Source: Bettongia penicillata ogilbyi
Taxonomy: Eukaryota; Chordata; Mammalia; Diprotodontia; Potoroidae
DNA: 64,000 bases
Reading direction: 5' to 3'
Assembly (NCBI GenBank): GCA_023548195.1
Contig: JAJHZJ010000577.1
Coordinates: 1,897,574 to 1,961,573 of the forward strand
Shown here: piece by piece, positions 37,801 to 47,552 of the stretch
Position numbering within the stretch: position 1 is the first letter of the stretch
How the letters are laid out: each line of letters starts with the position of its first letter
Program-made: the position numbers and the translations under genes
The notes under the pieces: model-generated
The model's database searches: none
Seen by the model: only the letters and a program-made list of their open reading frames with translations
Told to the model about the DNA's origin: nothing

Positions 37801-40800
37801 GCAATTCTAGTGCTAATGTGATTCGAATAATACATTCTTAAATGCACCTATAATTCCCGTTGTATATCCTTGCTTCTGTAGTAATTTCGCGAAAGTTGTT
37901 TCATTTCCAGGAAGTCCTCCCGAACCCCCATTCCACTGAAGTGCACGATATCCATCAGTAGCATCCATTCCTATTATATAAGGAAAGAATGATTTTCCCT
38001 TTTGTCTTTTTTTCTCTTTAGTTATTTTTAATTCTGAATAAAAAATAAAGCAAGGTTATTCTAAAAACTGCAAAATTACAAATTATAACAATATAGCAAT
38101 TTGAAAAATTGCAAAAGTAGTCTAAACTTTTCTTATCTTTACCTTGGATAGTGGTCTAACTCAATTAAAAATAAAGTTCACTAAACCCAATACAGGAACT
38201 TTTGTAGGCTGTACATTGACTTAGAAAATCATATGTTAACATTTTCCATGTTCTACTGAATTTTTAATTAATTTTATTAAATATTTCCCAATTATATTTT
38301 AATCTGTTGGGGTCTCACTGGAGAGTGTTGATGCCTGGTGAAGACCTCAGGCCACTTTGGCACTTCTACTATTGACAATTCAGTTGAGGAAGACAAAATC
38401 ATTACCCAAGATTCAGAACCCAGTGAACAAAAGCATGCATAGGAGACTAACTTATTCTTACAAAAAGATATATATAGAATTCTTAGGAACCTTGGAAATA
38501 AAATGGAAAAAATAGTTCTCTTCATGAGCAACTCATGCATGCAAAAACAGACAAGGAAATTTTTAAAAATCAGTGCTCTTTTAATAAGATCAACCTGTTT
38601 CTTTCTTTTTTCCTTCCTTCCTTCCTTCCTTCCTTCCTTCCTTCCTTCCTTCCTTCCTTCCTTCCTTCCTTCCTTCCTTCCTTCCTTCCTTCCTTCCTTC
38701 CTTTCTTCCTTCCTTTCTTCCTACCTTCCTTCTCTCCTTCTCTTTCTCTCTTTTTCTTTCTTTTTCAAGAGTTTGTCCAGATTGTAGCACCTCTACAATT
38801 TATTTGATCCTTTTACAGTAATAGTCTCAATTTTTATAATTGCCCCCTGCCAAAAAAAGGAATTTGATTATGCAACTTAAACATGCATATATGAAGGGAT
38901 AAAAACTGGGCCTATGATTTAATTAGTTTAGGAAAGTCCTAAGTAAGGAATATTCCTTTCTTGCTTCAGGTCAGCAAATTATCTGCAAACTATAGTCTTA
39001 AAGAGCTGCCTAAGAAAGCGCACTTAGACGTTAAGCTACTTCCCCAGGGACACAGAGCTAATAGAGATCAGGAATAAAATTTGAATCCAAGTTTTCCTAG
39101 GTTCAAAACTATCTCATCTCTCCATGCCAAGACAACTGTCATATATCATATAACATCTGTTATAGAACTTAAACATATAAATGGAAGATAAAAAGATGAA
39201 TCAATATTTGGTTGCAACAATAATAAAGAATCATTAGAATTTATTGAGTAGGGAAATGGCATGATCAGACCAGACTTTGGGAAAAGAAAGTCAGCAACTA
39301 TGAGGAGCATGGAAGGGATAAGGGAGAAACAAGATGGGAAGGTCAATTAGGGGTTATTTCAATAGCCTACATAGAAGGCAATCAGAAGGTGAATCATGTT
39401 CATGGACATGTGATTAGAGGGAAAGGGATATATGTAGGCAGCGAGGTGGCCTGGTGGATAAAGCAGACCTGAATTCAAATCTTACTTCATATATTTATTA
39501 GCTGGGCAAGTCACTTAACCTTTTTTGCCTCAGTTTCCTCATCTGTAAAATAATCCTACTACCCAGGGTTGTTGGGAGCATCAAATGAGATAATTACAAA
39601 ATACTTAGCACAATGTATGGCAGATAGTAATTGCTATATAAGTGTTAGCTATTATTATTCTGGAATTCAAAATGGCAAAATTTAGCAGCAGATTGCATAT
39701 GTAGGATGAGGAGAATGATAAGTTAAAAATGATACTGAGATTGTAAAGTAGAAGAATGCTGGTGCCCTTCATAAAAATAGGGAAATTTGAAAGAAGAGTT
39801 TTTTTTTTGGGGGGGGATAATATAATGAGTTCTACCCATGCCCATCCTGAAAGGATTCATTCTGTTCCATGTAAAATAAAAGAGGATGGGCCTCTCATTT
39901 TACTCCTAGGTCAAACCTATAGTACAAAAACCTGTTCTCAGAGGGAAATTTGCCAAAGCTACCACATGAGATTCCAGGGCAATAGTATCATATTCACATC
40001 CACACAAATGGATTTCTACAGATGCATATTAACTTAGAAAACCACAGAAGAACATTTCCTATGTTGCATTTTTGCTTATTTTGTTAAGCATTTTCCAATC
40101 ACATTTTAATCTGGTTTAATCTGCACTTGAAAGTTTAGTCTGCCACTTTCAGGCAGTGAGCTTGACTCCTCTGTTCTGAAGGATAGAAAGGTAGGTCTAC
40201 TGGGCAAGGGCGTAAAATTTTCCTAATAGTACCTGTATAGATGCCACTGTGGCTAAAAGTTAGATTTTAATTTTCCCAAGAGGCCTATGCCCAGCTCAGA
40301 TGGAGGAAATGGACACTGGTGAGTGAAAAGCACAGTATGTTCAAATGTTCAAATATAGCTCTACAACTGGCTATCCTGGGAGGGTAGGATGCAAGTGATC
40401 CTCCTACCCTCCTACTATGTAACTGCAGTGTCAGTTCACAATCCCTTTGGGATCAAGAGATTACCTTATTTGTACACCACTATCTTAAAGAGCTACCAAT
40501 GCCAAAGAATTTGTTACAGTTCAGCCAACAGTTAATGGTCCTCTCCAACTTTAGCTCGAATTTTTGTTAGTCTAGATATAACATCCTTCAAGAACCCTAT
40601 ACTTAATACCTTTCTAGTTCAGTAAAACCCACCAAAGCTTAAAAGGCTCTAGCACTGCCTCTGAGAACAATGGTCATCTCTACATTGTGATGGGCAAAAT
40701 GGAATTAATGATTACCACCTTAATAGATAGACATTTGGTTCTTTAAAACATCTTAAACATATATCGATATTACTGTCAAATAGAAAATTGCATATGAAAC

Positions 40801-43800
40801 AATGAATTATCAACAGGCTCTGTGAATAGAAAACATGCATACATATTATTTTTATCTTGCATATATTTTCCTTTTACTAAAGTACTCCTAATGCATCCTT
40901 ATATTGATAAAGATAGATCCAAAAGATCAAAATATCCAGACAATTCCTAATTACCATCAGGTTACTGACCTGATCTGAAGGCGTGTCTACCAGTTAGGAA
41001 AGCAGCTCTGCTGGGAGTACACAAAGGAGCAGCAGCTAAGTGTTGCGAAAGTTTTATTCCTTCCTTTGCAAGGAGATCAATATTGGGGGTCCTAAGGAAA
41101 ACATCCTGTCTTCAGCATGTTGATAAAGTATTTGTGATATTGACCAAATTTAAAGGAAGTGAACATTGCTTGAATTAATGTCATTTAAGTGATTTTCCTG
41201 AGACATCAATGTCTTATATTATTATTCTTTTATTTTTCCTTTTTAAAAAATATGAACTTGACCAGCTTCAACAAACATGAACATTTCTATAGATAAAGAA
41301 TAGAAGAAAGAACAATCTTTAATATGTATCATAATATTTTAAAACAGTATACATATATACTTATTTACATATATATGTATGTGGATATATATGTATATGT
41401 GTGTGTACAAATTTAACATGATAGTACTAACACTACCTACTATGAATCTTCTGACCCTACCTCCCTCCTTCAGATATTTCATTGATGATCTTTCCTTTCC
41501 TTTCCTTTCCTTTCCTTTCCTTTCCTTTCCCTTTCCTTTCCTTTCCTTTACCTTTCCTTTCCTTTCCTTTTCCTTTCCTTTCCTTTTCCTTTCCTTTCCT
41601 TTCCTTTCCTTTCCTTTCCTTTCCTTTCCTTTCCTTTCCTTTCCTTTCCTTTCCTTTCCTTTCCTTTCCTTTCCTTTCCTTTCCTTTCCTTTCTCTTTTT
41701 CTGTTCCTTTTCTTTTTGCATTTCCATCACTATTCCCTCCAACTCCTCTCTAAGAATAAATAAAAGTCCTTTTTTCTTTCATTGTATGACATTGCAATTA
41801 AATAGACATTAGTAAAAGGACCGCAAATAAAGGATTTTCTTTTCTTAACCGTGATAGGCATATTTTAGGGATATTTTCTCAGTCTCTAATTTACTCACTC
41901 TGGAAACTGTACCATTCTTTTAGCCCATCAGGTAGTGTGGCATAGAAAAAAAGAACACTGGGTTTGGAGTGAATAGAAGAATTCCATCCTTGCCTCCGTA
42001 ATTTACTACCTACAAGCCGTCAGTTAAGTCATAGCCTTCCTGGTACTTGGTTGAGAGGGGTATAATATAGTGAATAGGTACTGGACCTAGACTCCAAAGA
42101 CACCTAGGTTCCAATTACATTACTGGCAGTGTGACTAAGGCAAGTCACTAAATTGGATTAAACTATAGTTTTTGTTCAGTTGCATCTGCCTGTTCAAGAT
42201 CTCATCTAGGGTTTTCTTGGCAAAGATACTGGAGAGGTTTGATTTTTTTTTTCCAGTGGATTATGGCAAACAGTAGTTAAGTGACTTGCTCAGTTACACA
42301 GCTAGTAATTGTCTGAGATTGGATTTGTCCAGAATTCTGTCCACTGATCACCTAGTTGCCTAACGACAAGCTACAATTGGCCTATCTGTAAAATGGAAAA
42401 ATAATAATAACAATATGTATAGTAACCGACCTCATAAGTGGTTATTGTCTCAAAGGAGATAATGGAGTAAAGTACTTTATATTCCTTTAAGTAGTATATA
42501 AATATCAGCTATTATTATTATCAGTTGCTTTATATACAAGAGGAGTTTGGACTAACTGGTCTCAGAGATGTCTTCCAGCTTCCTTATCACACTGGAGTTC
42601 ATGGAATCATACAATTTCAGTGATAGAAGGAACCTTGGATTTTTACTCCATTTCCTTTATTTTACAGATATAGAAAAAAAACAGGACCAGAGAATTCACG
42701 TGTACATGTAGCTAATTATTCTCAAAATAAGTATTAAAACCAAGATATCTAACTTCTAGTCCAATGTCCTTTTCATTATGCCAGTGAAACAAGGCAGTAA
42801 AAGATATGGTTGTATGGTTGGGAGCCACTGATTGGTTGGTTGTGGTACTTTGGGCAAGTCACATACATTTGATCAGCAAAAATTTATAAAATGTCTGTTA
42901 GACACTAAGGGAGGTGCTGGACTCTGTATAAACAAAGACAAAAATTAAGTTGTCTTCCCCTCAATAAGCTTACATTCTACTAAGTCTCAGCTTAGGCCTC
43001 AGTTTTCTTGTCTAGTGGGGTTAAACTACATTACATGATCCTTAAGATCCCTTGTAGCTCTAAACTTCTATTATTCAATATTGCTGGAACATTTCTCCAT
43101 TGGCATCAGCTGGTGTATGCCCTGGCAATATGAATTAATTTTATTAAGTTGTGCAAAAGAATTAGGAAGGCTATGTGCTCTTTAAAAAACAAACAAAAAA
43201 CCAAAACAAAACACAGGTTTCTATGTATAAGAAAATTCATTCCAATGCATAATATTTGGGATTGCCCAGTTTAGGATTGTTCACACCTTGCCAGCCTTTT
43301 AATCATAATGGGTAACAGACAAGTGACTCTATTTAGTAGGAAATTTTTAGTACATTTAGAAATATTAGTACTCTCTTTTTTTTTTTAAGAAAAGATTGTT
43401 ATAGCTAACTGAAGGTGAAAAGTTTGTTTTAAGGGCATAGTTTATCTACTGAGAGAACCTGAACTATTTCACATGAAAACTTACATGAAATGAAATATGA
43501 AGCCAAACATGCATGTATTCAGTACACTGATTTCTCATCATAAAATCCAGCGGTAATTTCTAGATTTTTCTCAGACCACTAAGATGTGAAATGAAAATTT
43601 CCCAAAGCACAATTCCATGCCTATAAGTGTCTGAATTTCTCTTTTTCTTGAAACAAATGCCAGTATTTGTAATTCTTGTCCAGGACTTTCTGTAAATAAA
43701 ACTGAAATGGTCATTAAGGGTAGTTCTTACCTTAGTGTGTCATTACCATAACAACCCACATCTCCAATGCCAAGGTCATCTGCCATTATCAAGAGGATGT

Positions 43801-46800
43801 TTGGTTTCGATTCATTTGCTGCACAAATCCCTAGAAGCAGACACATGACAAGTAGGATGGAGAAGTAGACCCTAAAAGTGAAAAATAATGCACAATAAAA
43901 AGTCAAATGACTCTTATGGTTAAGAACAGCCAAACTAGTTAGAGCCCTAGCTATTTAGATTAGTGTTCAAATGCCTATTCTCTGTGATTTTGAGTAACAG
44001 GCAGACCTAAATCACAGAAACTGGTTGGTGGTACTCCTCAAGATGACCAAAAGTACAGTGATGGTTTAGAATTCTCCTGAAGCAACAGGAATTTTCTACA
44101 AGACTTCAGTATGTCTTTAAACTGTTTGCAATACTCTTTTTTTTAAAACAATAAGACAATGACAAGTCATCACTGCCAAATACCCTTTCCTTCTCAGGAA
44201 TTTAAATCAGCAGAGTAGAAGCAGGGAGGATTTCTAGTTGCATCAGTATCCCCAGTTTTAGTCCCCATTCAAAGTACCCATTGGAGCATTTTCATCTCTC
44301 TGGCTGTCAAATTTCAGCCTGCCATCAGCTGCCTTCATGAAGCTGGTCTTTTCAAGAGTAACTTGGGCTTAGAGTATTTTTACTTCCACTATTTGGTTGA
44401 ACATTTTAGCGATCACAATCCCAGAAGTTTTGTTCAAACACACAGAATTTCAACTCCCATAATACACTTCTACAAATAACTTCAATGTGCAATTTAACGT
44501 TAACACTTTAATCATGAACACTTTAATCTGACATTGTGATAGATTGCTGGAAGAAAGAAGTCAGAAGAAGAAGAAATAAGGCAGATTCTCCATCTTGAGA
44601 ACTAATGGGAAGATGTTAGCAACCAGATACCTCAGGTCTTTAATGGAGAGATACTATGAGTAGATTCTTGCTGTTCAGAGCAGGTTAGCAGATATGGTAA
44701 TTGTGGTAGTTAAGATCAAAGACACTGAGATGTTATGGTACTGAATAGATCTGGTTTAATGAAACTGCCACTCAGCCCTTCAAAGGCATTTTCCTTTTAC
44801 CTTTAACTTTGAGTGTTATATGAAGCTGCTGTGTTAACCATCTCTTCTTTGCTATCTGAGCAAGGAGAAAAAAAACAAAACCCAAAGCCAAAGCTTTACT
44901 TTTTTCCTACTCTTTCGGTCAGAAGTATTTGACACTTTAAGGCAAGAGCTACACTGGCTCCTGTATGTCTAATAAAGTATACTGGATTTTGTACTGCTAG
45001 ATAAAAATAAATCAACATGCTATCGTTTCTTCTGTGTTATTTGGGCAATGGAAATTGTGGAAACTCCTCCAGCACGAGCTGGGGAAGGGGGTAACAACTA
45101 TAGAGTGGAGATGGCTTTCCCCTAGAATTCAGTTGGTGGTCCTGCCTGTAACCCCCTTTGCATCTTCCCTATGTGATAAGCAGGAAAAATAAAAGCAAAT
45201 ATGGAGATGTCTGTGATCTGAATCTTTTATTACTCTAGATTGGTGTTGTTAGTAACTTAGAAGGCTGAGAGGAAAGGAGTAACAAGGGTTCATTCCTCTG
45301 ACCTTTTTGGGTTTCTCTACATTCCTCTCTTTCCTCCTCCCACCCCTTCCCGAATTTATTGCTACTTTTATTATTTATTATTTATTATTTTATTATTTAT
45401 TATTTATTATTATCCCGAATTTTATTGCTACTTTTACATGGGATTACCCATTACCCATTACCACACATAACAGGTAATGCTGTTATGTGTGGGTCCCCTA
45501 GACCCTCTGGTCACACTGATATCACTCTCTGCTAGTCTAGAAAGTCAGGCAAATGTCATTTTTAATATCCAATAGCATCCCAAAAGATTGGATATTGCCA
45601 AGTGTTGAGAAGACAAAATAGAATTCACTTTAAAAGGAGAATTATCAGTTCAATCAATCAGCAGATATGCATTATGTATACATCATGTGAAAATTCCTTA
45701 GCTATGTTATAAGTAGAGGGAGGGGCTATTACTTGAACTTTAGTCTTATAGGGGAATGCAAAATAAAGAGCACGATAATTTGATTAGTAGATACAAACAA
45801 TATGAATAATACAGCAGGACATCTCCCCCTCCTTTTTAATTGACAATTCTGACTCTAAACGCTAGATTCTCCATTTCACTGAGATGATTTGATCATGCCC
45901 TTAAAGAAGTTTTAGATTTTTATATATAGGTCAGTTAATATCCTCAATCTTTCCTTTGACTAGAGAGCAGAGGCATTCTGGCATAAAGACAAGAGTTGAA
46001 TATTTACATTTGGGAAACCTGGACTTCAACCTTGTCTCTGATATTTTCTAGCTCTTGCTCATGGATATGGCAATTAACCATCTTAAGTCTTCGTTTCCTC
46101 ACTGGTAACATGGTATTGATGATGAATTATGATTAATAAAAACCAGGCATGATTTCAAATACCACACTCTTCATTCCATCATGTTTTGCTGAAGTCATAA
46201 ACATCTTTTAAAAAAAAAAATAAGATCCAGAAGGCATTATAGAAAACAATGAAATTCTAAGTTTAGATTACTTAAGGAGTCAGTCACAAGAGATGATGCT
46301 CAAATTTGAAATGCAAGTAACCTTTTTTAAAAATAGTGAACTTTTCTGCAGAGAAGCCAGCAGATGTCCCTGCACTATCATCAAAGTTCAGTGAGCAATG
46401 TTTGCTTGCATCTCAGTCAAAGCAGAAAGAGTTCAGAAAGTAATTTATTGTTAGTGCAAAAAGGAAATAGATTTATTGCTGAAGAATGGGAACTGAAGGC
46501 CAGCGCAGGACAGAAAAGTCAGCCTGTTTATTATATTCGGCCTATTTGTATTTCCCCCAGCTTAAGACGTTGAAAACCAAACTGGAAATGGTGTCAGGAG
46601 AGCACCAGGGAAAGAAGCCAGGGGGACCCACAATTCTCGTACTTTCACTTTCCCTATCTATTTCCAAAGAGCTACTTTTCCAAGTCAGTCTTGGGCAATC
46701 CCTTCCCACCTTCCTTCCCCTCCTCCCCCCAAAAGTGCAGGGGCATGTTTTCACTACACAAAATATACTGTAGACGTTTCTTGAAAAACAGTGGCTAACT

Positions 46801-47552
46801 TTTCAAAACAGTGGCTAATTTTTCGTAACAGTAGCCATTTTGAAAGCCAAGTTTACAAAAGCCAAGTCACAGTCAAGGAGCTGGAGAAAGCAGTCCGGGA
46901 CCTTCCGCAGTTTCTGCCCCAGTCCGAACCCCGGGGTCTCACTTCTGCACACTGAAAGGCTGGGTGACGTGGTCATGGCAAGGGTGCTCTGGGTGCCCCG
47001 GGCCAAGAGGAGAACGACAGGGGTGCTTCCTCCAGGCTCCCTAATACTGAGAAACGGAAACCAGAAAACGTCCCCAGCCGAGAGAAACTGGGCTGCTGGG
47101 GGCGGTGGAGGGGGGTTGGGAGTTGGGGGTGGGAAATGGGTGGGGGGGGAGGGAAATGAGGGGAGGGAAAGGAGCGAAGGAAGCATGCCTATCAAAGAAA
47201 AAGCATCAGATGGCCAGAATGGGCTTGCGGCTTGTTTGCATTTTGTTTAAAAGAAAGAAAAGCCTGACTTGAAAAACGTCTACGTATACAACGACTTGAA
47301 TCAACACGGGGTGGGTAGCTTTGGGTCCCAGAAATGCCAGCACAGCACCTTACACACCTGCAGAGGACAGGGGCGCCATTCAGCTTGCACCTCCCTTGTA
47401 TTTTGGTGATCCGGGTACACCCCCAAAATCGGCCGACCCCCATCCGTAAAACAAACGAGAGAGCAGTGGGGAAAAAGCCGCAGGGTCCAAAGGCTGCAAG
47501 GCAGAAGTGAGGAGACCAGGAAGAGTTCAACTTGTTACCTGAGATAAACCAT
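18286..47552 (-). CDS. Sulfatase gene 1, ARSD/ARSF/ARSH/ARSL-like (10 coding exons, complete)
   Basis: This gene encodes a type I sulfatase of the STS/ARS cluster, predicted to hydrolyse sulfate esters in the ER/Golgi lumen. Coding exons are 47552-47539, 43871-43731, 41091-40970, 37970-37848, 36327-35904, 35634-35498, 27894-27760, 27076-26914, 25810-25689 and 18656-18286. All introns are GT-AG and all phases agree, giving 1752 nt and 583 residues; human family members have about 580-590. A hydrophobic signal peptide covers residues 1-22. Catalytic residues seen are D36 D37, C76 in CTPSR (the formylglycine site), R80, K135, H137, H291, D343 H344 and K368. Two hydrophobic helices lie at about 187-209 and 214-236, as in STS. 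N-glycosylation sequons are at N25, N48, N115 and N334. H344 (Gln in STS) and the wording of exons 4-8 favour ARSD/F/H/L over STS; which orthologue it is cannot be settled by eye. A second copy lies 15 kb upstream in the same orientation. Confidence 0.95.
19145..19480 (+). repeat. Two MIR/L2-type fragments in intron 9
   Basis: GCATTTATTAAGTTTCTACTATG at 19157 begins one relic. A second, at 19330-19480, reads GGAATGGGCCTTACTGACC and then a degraded MIR-like core with CACATAGCCAGTAAGT. Confidence 0.55.
20250..22815 (-). mobile_element. L1 relic with reverse transcriptase and C-terminal regions
   Basis: The minus strand reads from the reverse transcriptase (22785-22471, with D-T-E-K-D-F-D-K-I and [11 protein letters not shown]) through an L-A-D-D-M palm motif near 22390 to the ORF2 C-terminus and 3' UTR near 20300. 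Many frameshifts and stops are present. A 24-bp tandem duplication lies at 22151-22198. Confidence 0.88.
23225..23440 (+). repeat. Marsupial SINE (MAR1-type)
   Basis: It ends with the GCATTGGTAGAGGGTATCTCC tail that is typical of one marsupial SINE branch, then abuts a hAT-like element at about 23435. Confidence 0.55.
23925..24165. repeat. (TG/TA)n-rich simple repeat
   Basis: Alternating purine-pyrimidine tracts with ACACAT, ATATAT and GTGTAT units. Apparent open frames on both strands here are products of the repeat. Confidence 0.85.
24175..24485 (-). repeat. Full-length WSINE-type marsupial SINE
   Basis: It is the reverse complement of the copy at 60950-61262, from the GGCAAGGAAG tail through the TCTGAATCCAGCGACCAG middle to CACTGCACCACCTAGCTGCCC, the tRNA-like head. 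Confidence 0.85.
24486..24740 (+). repeat. MAR1-type marsupial SINE
   Basis: It contains CTGTGTGACCCTGAGCAAGTC, TCATCTGTAAAATGAGCTGG and GGCAAACCACTCCAGTATC in the usual order. Confidence 0.85.
24762..24803. repeat. (AC)n microsatellite
   Basis: An uninterrupted run of about 40 bp next to the tail of the SINE at 24486-24740. Confidence 0.95.
25005..25350 (-). repeat. L1 3' UTR fragments (antisense)
   Basis: Two successive copies of the TTGAGTTCT/ATTCAAAATTTTTTC block with C/T-rich tracts resemble the L1 3' UTR pieces at 15570 and 20330. Confidence 0.55.
25689..25810 (-). CDS. Sulfatase gene 1, coding exon 9
   Basis: The exon encodes residues 420-461, with [14 protein letters not shown] followed by H-F-L-F-H-Y-C-G and A-A-R-W-H-Q-K-D. 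The acceptor TATATAACCAG ends at 25811 and the donor is a consensus GTGAGTATG from 25688. Confidence 0.95.
26914..27076 (-). CDS. Sulfatase gene 1, coding exon 8 (catalytic Lys368)
   Basis: The exon encodes residues 366-420: G-G-K368[13 protein letters not shown], then R-W-P-G-V-L-P-A-G and [11 protein letters not shown]. These are family hallmarks, and Lys368 is the sulfate-binding lysine. The acceptor ends at 27077 and has an imperfect pyrimidine tract; the donor is GTACAG from 26913. Confidence 0.95.
27760..27894 (-). CDS. Sulfatase gene 1, coding exon 7 (Asp343 His344 metal site)
   Basis: The exon encodes residues 321-366. [11 protein letters not shown] contains calcium ligands D343 and H344; STS has Gln at the second position while the arylsulfatases have His. 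The N334 sequon (N-T-T) is present. The acceptor TTTCTCTTTCACAG ends at 27895 and the donor is GTGTCAATG from 27759. Confidence 0.95.
27966..28200 (+). repeat. MAR1-type marsupial SINE in intron 6
   Basis: Head GGTGGTGCAGTGGAGGGAG, GAGTTCAAATCTTACCTC, and GATCTTTGCCAAGAAACCCC are present, in the order of a full copy. It starts just 72 bp upstream of exon 7. Confidence 0.85.
28445..29580 (+). repeat. Possible L1 5' UTR/ORF1 remnants, otherwise unassigned
   Basis: GGTGGAGCCAAGACAGTGGAGTA at 28452 looks like an L1 5' end. The A-rich stretch that follows has no clear coding content. Confidence 0.35.
29580..29990 (+). repeat. L1 3' end (sense)
   Basis: TGCTATAAGAAATGACAAG, GATGATCAACTATGAAAGAC and TCCACCTTCAGAGAGAGAAC are in the order of a marsupial L1 3' end. 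It abuts an inverted L1 copy at 29995. Confidence 0.75.
29995..31040 (-). mobile_element. L1 3' end (ORF2 C-terminus and 3' UTR)
   Basis: The plus strand carries the reverse complement of the L1 3' UTR (TTCCATAAGTCCTAAATTTTC) and the ORF2 end, including TCCTTTGACCATTTGTCAACT. It is broken by stops in all frames. Confidence 0.85.
31720..31817. repeat. (CA)n(TA)n microsatellite
   Basis: About 30 bp of CA followed by about 65 bp mainly of TA steps, ending in a short CA run. Confidence 0.95.
32455..33902 (-). pseudogene. METTL22: Processed pseudogene of METTL22 (methyltransferase-like 22)
   Basis: An intronless copy of METTL22 mRNA lies inside intron 6 of sulfatase gene 1, on the same strand. 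From high to low coordinate it has a GC-rich 5' UTR (about 33902-33756), the N-terminus with [13 protein letters not shown], the conserved [12 protein letters not shown] and [14 protein letters not shown], the SAM-binding L-E-L-G segment, [24 protein letters not shown] and the C-terminal [10 protein letters not shown]. It is dead: several in-frame stops occur near the N-terminus, a frameshift lies just after the SAM-binding motif (near 33110), and conserved Trp codons are stops at about 32965 and in the last residues near 32580. A 10-base poly(A) at 32462-32453 and matching flanks TTAGGATTCTT at 32444-32454 and 33903-33913 mark L1-mediated retroposition. Confidence 0.93.
34520..35270 (+). repeat. 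LINE-like remnant, probably L1 ORF2 end (sense)
   Basis: TATTTATAGTAACTTTTTTT, GTAATGGTTAAACAAATGATGG, ATGGAATATTATTGTGCTAT and AATGACAAAGATGAA follow the plan of the C-terminal region of L1 ORF2. It sits upstream of exon 6 in intron 5/6 sequence. Confidence 0.5.
35498..35634 (-). CDS. Sulfatase gene 1, coding exon 6 (catalytic His291; atypical Gly318)
   Basis: The exon encodes residues 275-321. [15 protein letters not shown] carries catalytic H291. [12 protein letters not shown] is followed by Gly318, where human family members have Trp. The acceptor ATTCTTTTAG ends at 35635 and the donor GTAAGTG starts at 35497. Confidence 0.95.
35904..36327 (-). CDS. Sulfatase gene 1, coding exon 5 (second catalytic motif and membrane hairpin)
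   Basis: At 424 bp this is the largest exon. It begins with K135-W-H137-Q-G, two catalytic residues, then [15 protein letters not shown], typical of the ARS cluster. Residues about 187-209 and 214-236 are hydrophobic and match the two-helix hairpin that anchors STS in the ER membrane. It ends [10 protein letters not shown]. The acceptor TTTGTTTCCAG ends at 36328 and the donor is GTAATC from 35903. Confidence 0.95.
37848..37970 (-). CDS. Sulfatase gene 1, coding exon 4
   Basis: The exon encodes residues 93-134, including [13 protein letters not shown] and the glycosylation sequon N115-E-T. The acceptor ends TATAATAG at 37971. The donor GTGCATTT at 37847 is a weak match beyond GT, but the phase (split Gly134) joins correctly to both neighbours. 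Confidence 0.92.
   Translation of the reverse strand, partial: EWMLLMDIVHFSGMGVREDFLEMKQLSRNYYRSKDIQREL
38605..38766. repeat. (TTCC)n microsatellite in intron 3
   Basis: A nearly pure TTCC run to about 38700, then degenerate TTTC/TTCC units. It gives false open frames on both strands. Confidence 0.97.
39435..39665 (+). repeat. MAR1-type SINE in intron 3
   Basis: GGCAGCGAGGTGGCCTGGTGG head, GGGCAAGTCACTTAACC and CCTCAGTTTCCTCATCTGT are present. Confidence 0.85.
40970..41091 (-). CDS. Sulfatase gene 1, coding exon 3 (formylglycine active site)
   Basis: The exon encodes residues 53-93 and carries the sulfatase signature [13 protein letters not shown]76 is the cysteine that SUMF1 would convert to formylglycine, and R80 supports it. 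The acceptor TTTTCCTTAG ends at 41092 and the donor is GTCAGTAAC from 40969. It ends in phase 1 (split Gly93). Confidence 0.95.
41490..41692. repeat. (TTTCC)n pentanucleotide satellite in intron 2
   Basis: About 200 bp of TTTCC units with a few single-base insertions or substitutions near the left end and a long perfect run from about 41583. Confidence 0.98.
42055..42530. repeat. Nested SINEs in intron 2
   Basis: A plus-strand SINE starts at about 42055 and is broken near 42155 by an antisense MAR1-type copy (TTCAGTTGCATCTG to CACCTAGTTGCC), then resumes at about 42370 (AGCTACAATTGGCC) to about 42530. Confidence 0.7.
42595..43080 (+). repeat. Two ancient MIR-like and AACATTTATTA-type fragments
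   Basis: 42595-42790 reads GGAACCTTGGATTTTTACTCC, TTTTACAGATATAG and later a MIR-like end. 42865-43080 is of the type seen at 57778, with TCAATAAGCTTACATTCTAC. Confidence 0.5.
43731..43871 (-). CDS. Sulfatase gene 1, coding exon 2 (signal peptide and first metal ligands)
   Basis: The acceptor TTTTTCACTTTTAG ends at 43872 and the donor GTAAGAAC starts at 43730. The exon encodes residues 5-52: the rest of the signal peptide, then [11 protein letters not shown], where D36 and D37 bind the active-site calcium, and G-C-Y-G-N-D-T-L-R. An open frame continues past the acceptor up to a Met codon at 43933, but the acceptor is strong and the phase fits exon 1, so I treat that extension as intronic. 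Confidence 0.92.
45349..45436. repeat. TTA-rich simple repeat flanked by a duplicated 22-bp sequence
   Basis: CCCGAATTTATTGCTACTTT lies at 45349 and again, with one extra T, at 45414. Between them is a (TTATTTA)-type tract. The region is in intron 1. Confidence 0.8.
45461..45492. repeat. Perfect 13-bp inverted repeat (hairpin)
   Basis: CCACACATAACAG and CTGTTATGTGTGG are exact reverse complements separated by GTAATG. Confidence 0.9.
46830..47538. other. GC-rich segment in intron 1, next to the first exon
   Basis: The 0.7 kb just inside the transcribed unit is clearly richer in G+C, with several CpGs and a G-rich strip (47100-47160), while the surroundings are AT-rich. It may mark a promoter-proximal regulatory region of sulfatase gene 1. 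Open frames on both strands are unsupported. Confidence 0.5.

Noticed and set aside
38503..38807. Overlapping open frames on both strands
   Set aside because: Translation of a TTCC microsatellite.
41379..41763. 124-codon frame and its shadows
   Set aside because: Translation of the TTTCC satellite.
43872..43933. Met codon and open frame upstream of exon 2 as the protein start
   Set aside because: A strong acceptor ends at 43872 and joins in phase with an exon at 47552-47539; that product has a normal signal peptide and length.
46815..47530. Open frames of 112-136 codons on both strands
   Set aside because: GC-rich DNA lowers stop frequency; no splice sites, homology or start context supports them, and they sit within intron 1 of the sulfatase gene.
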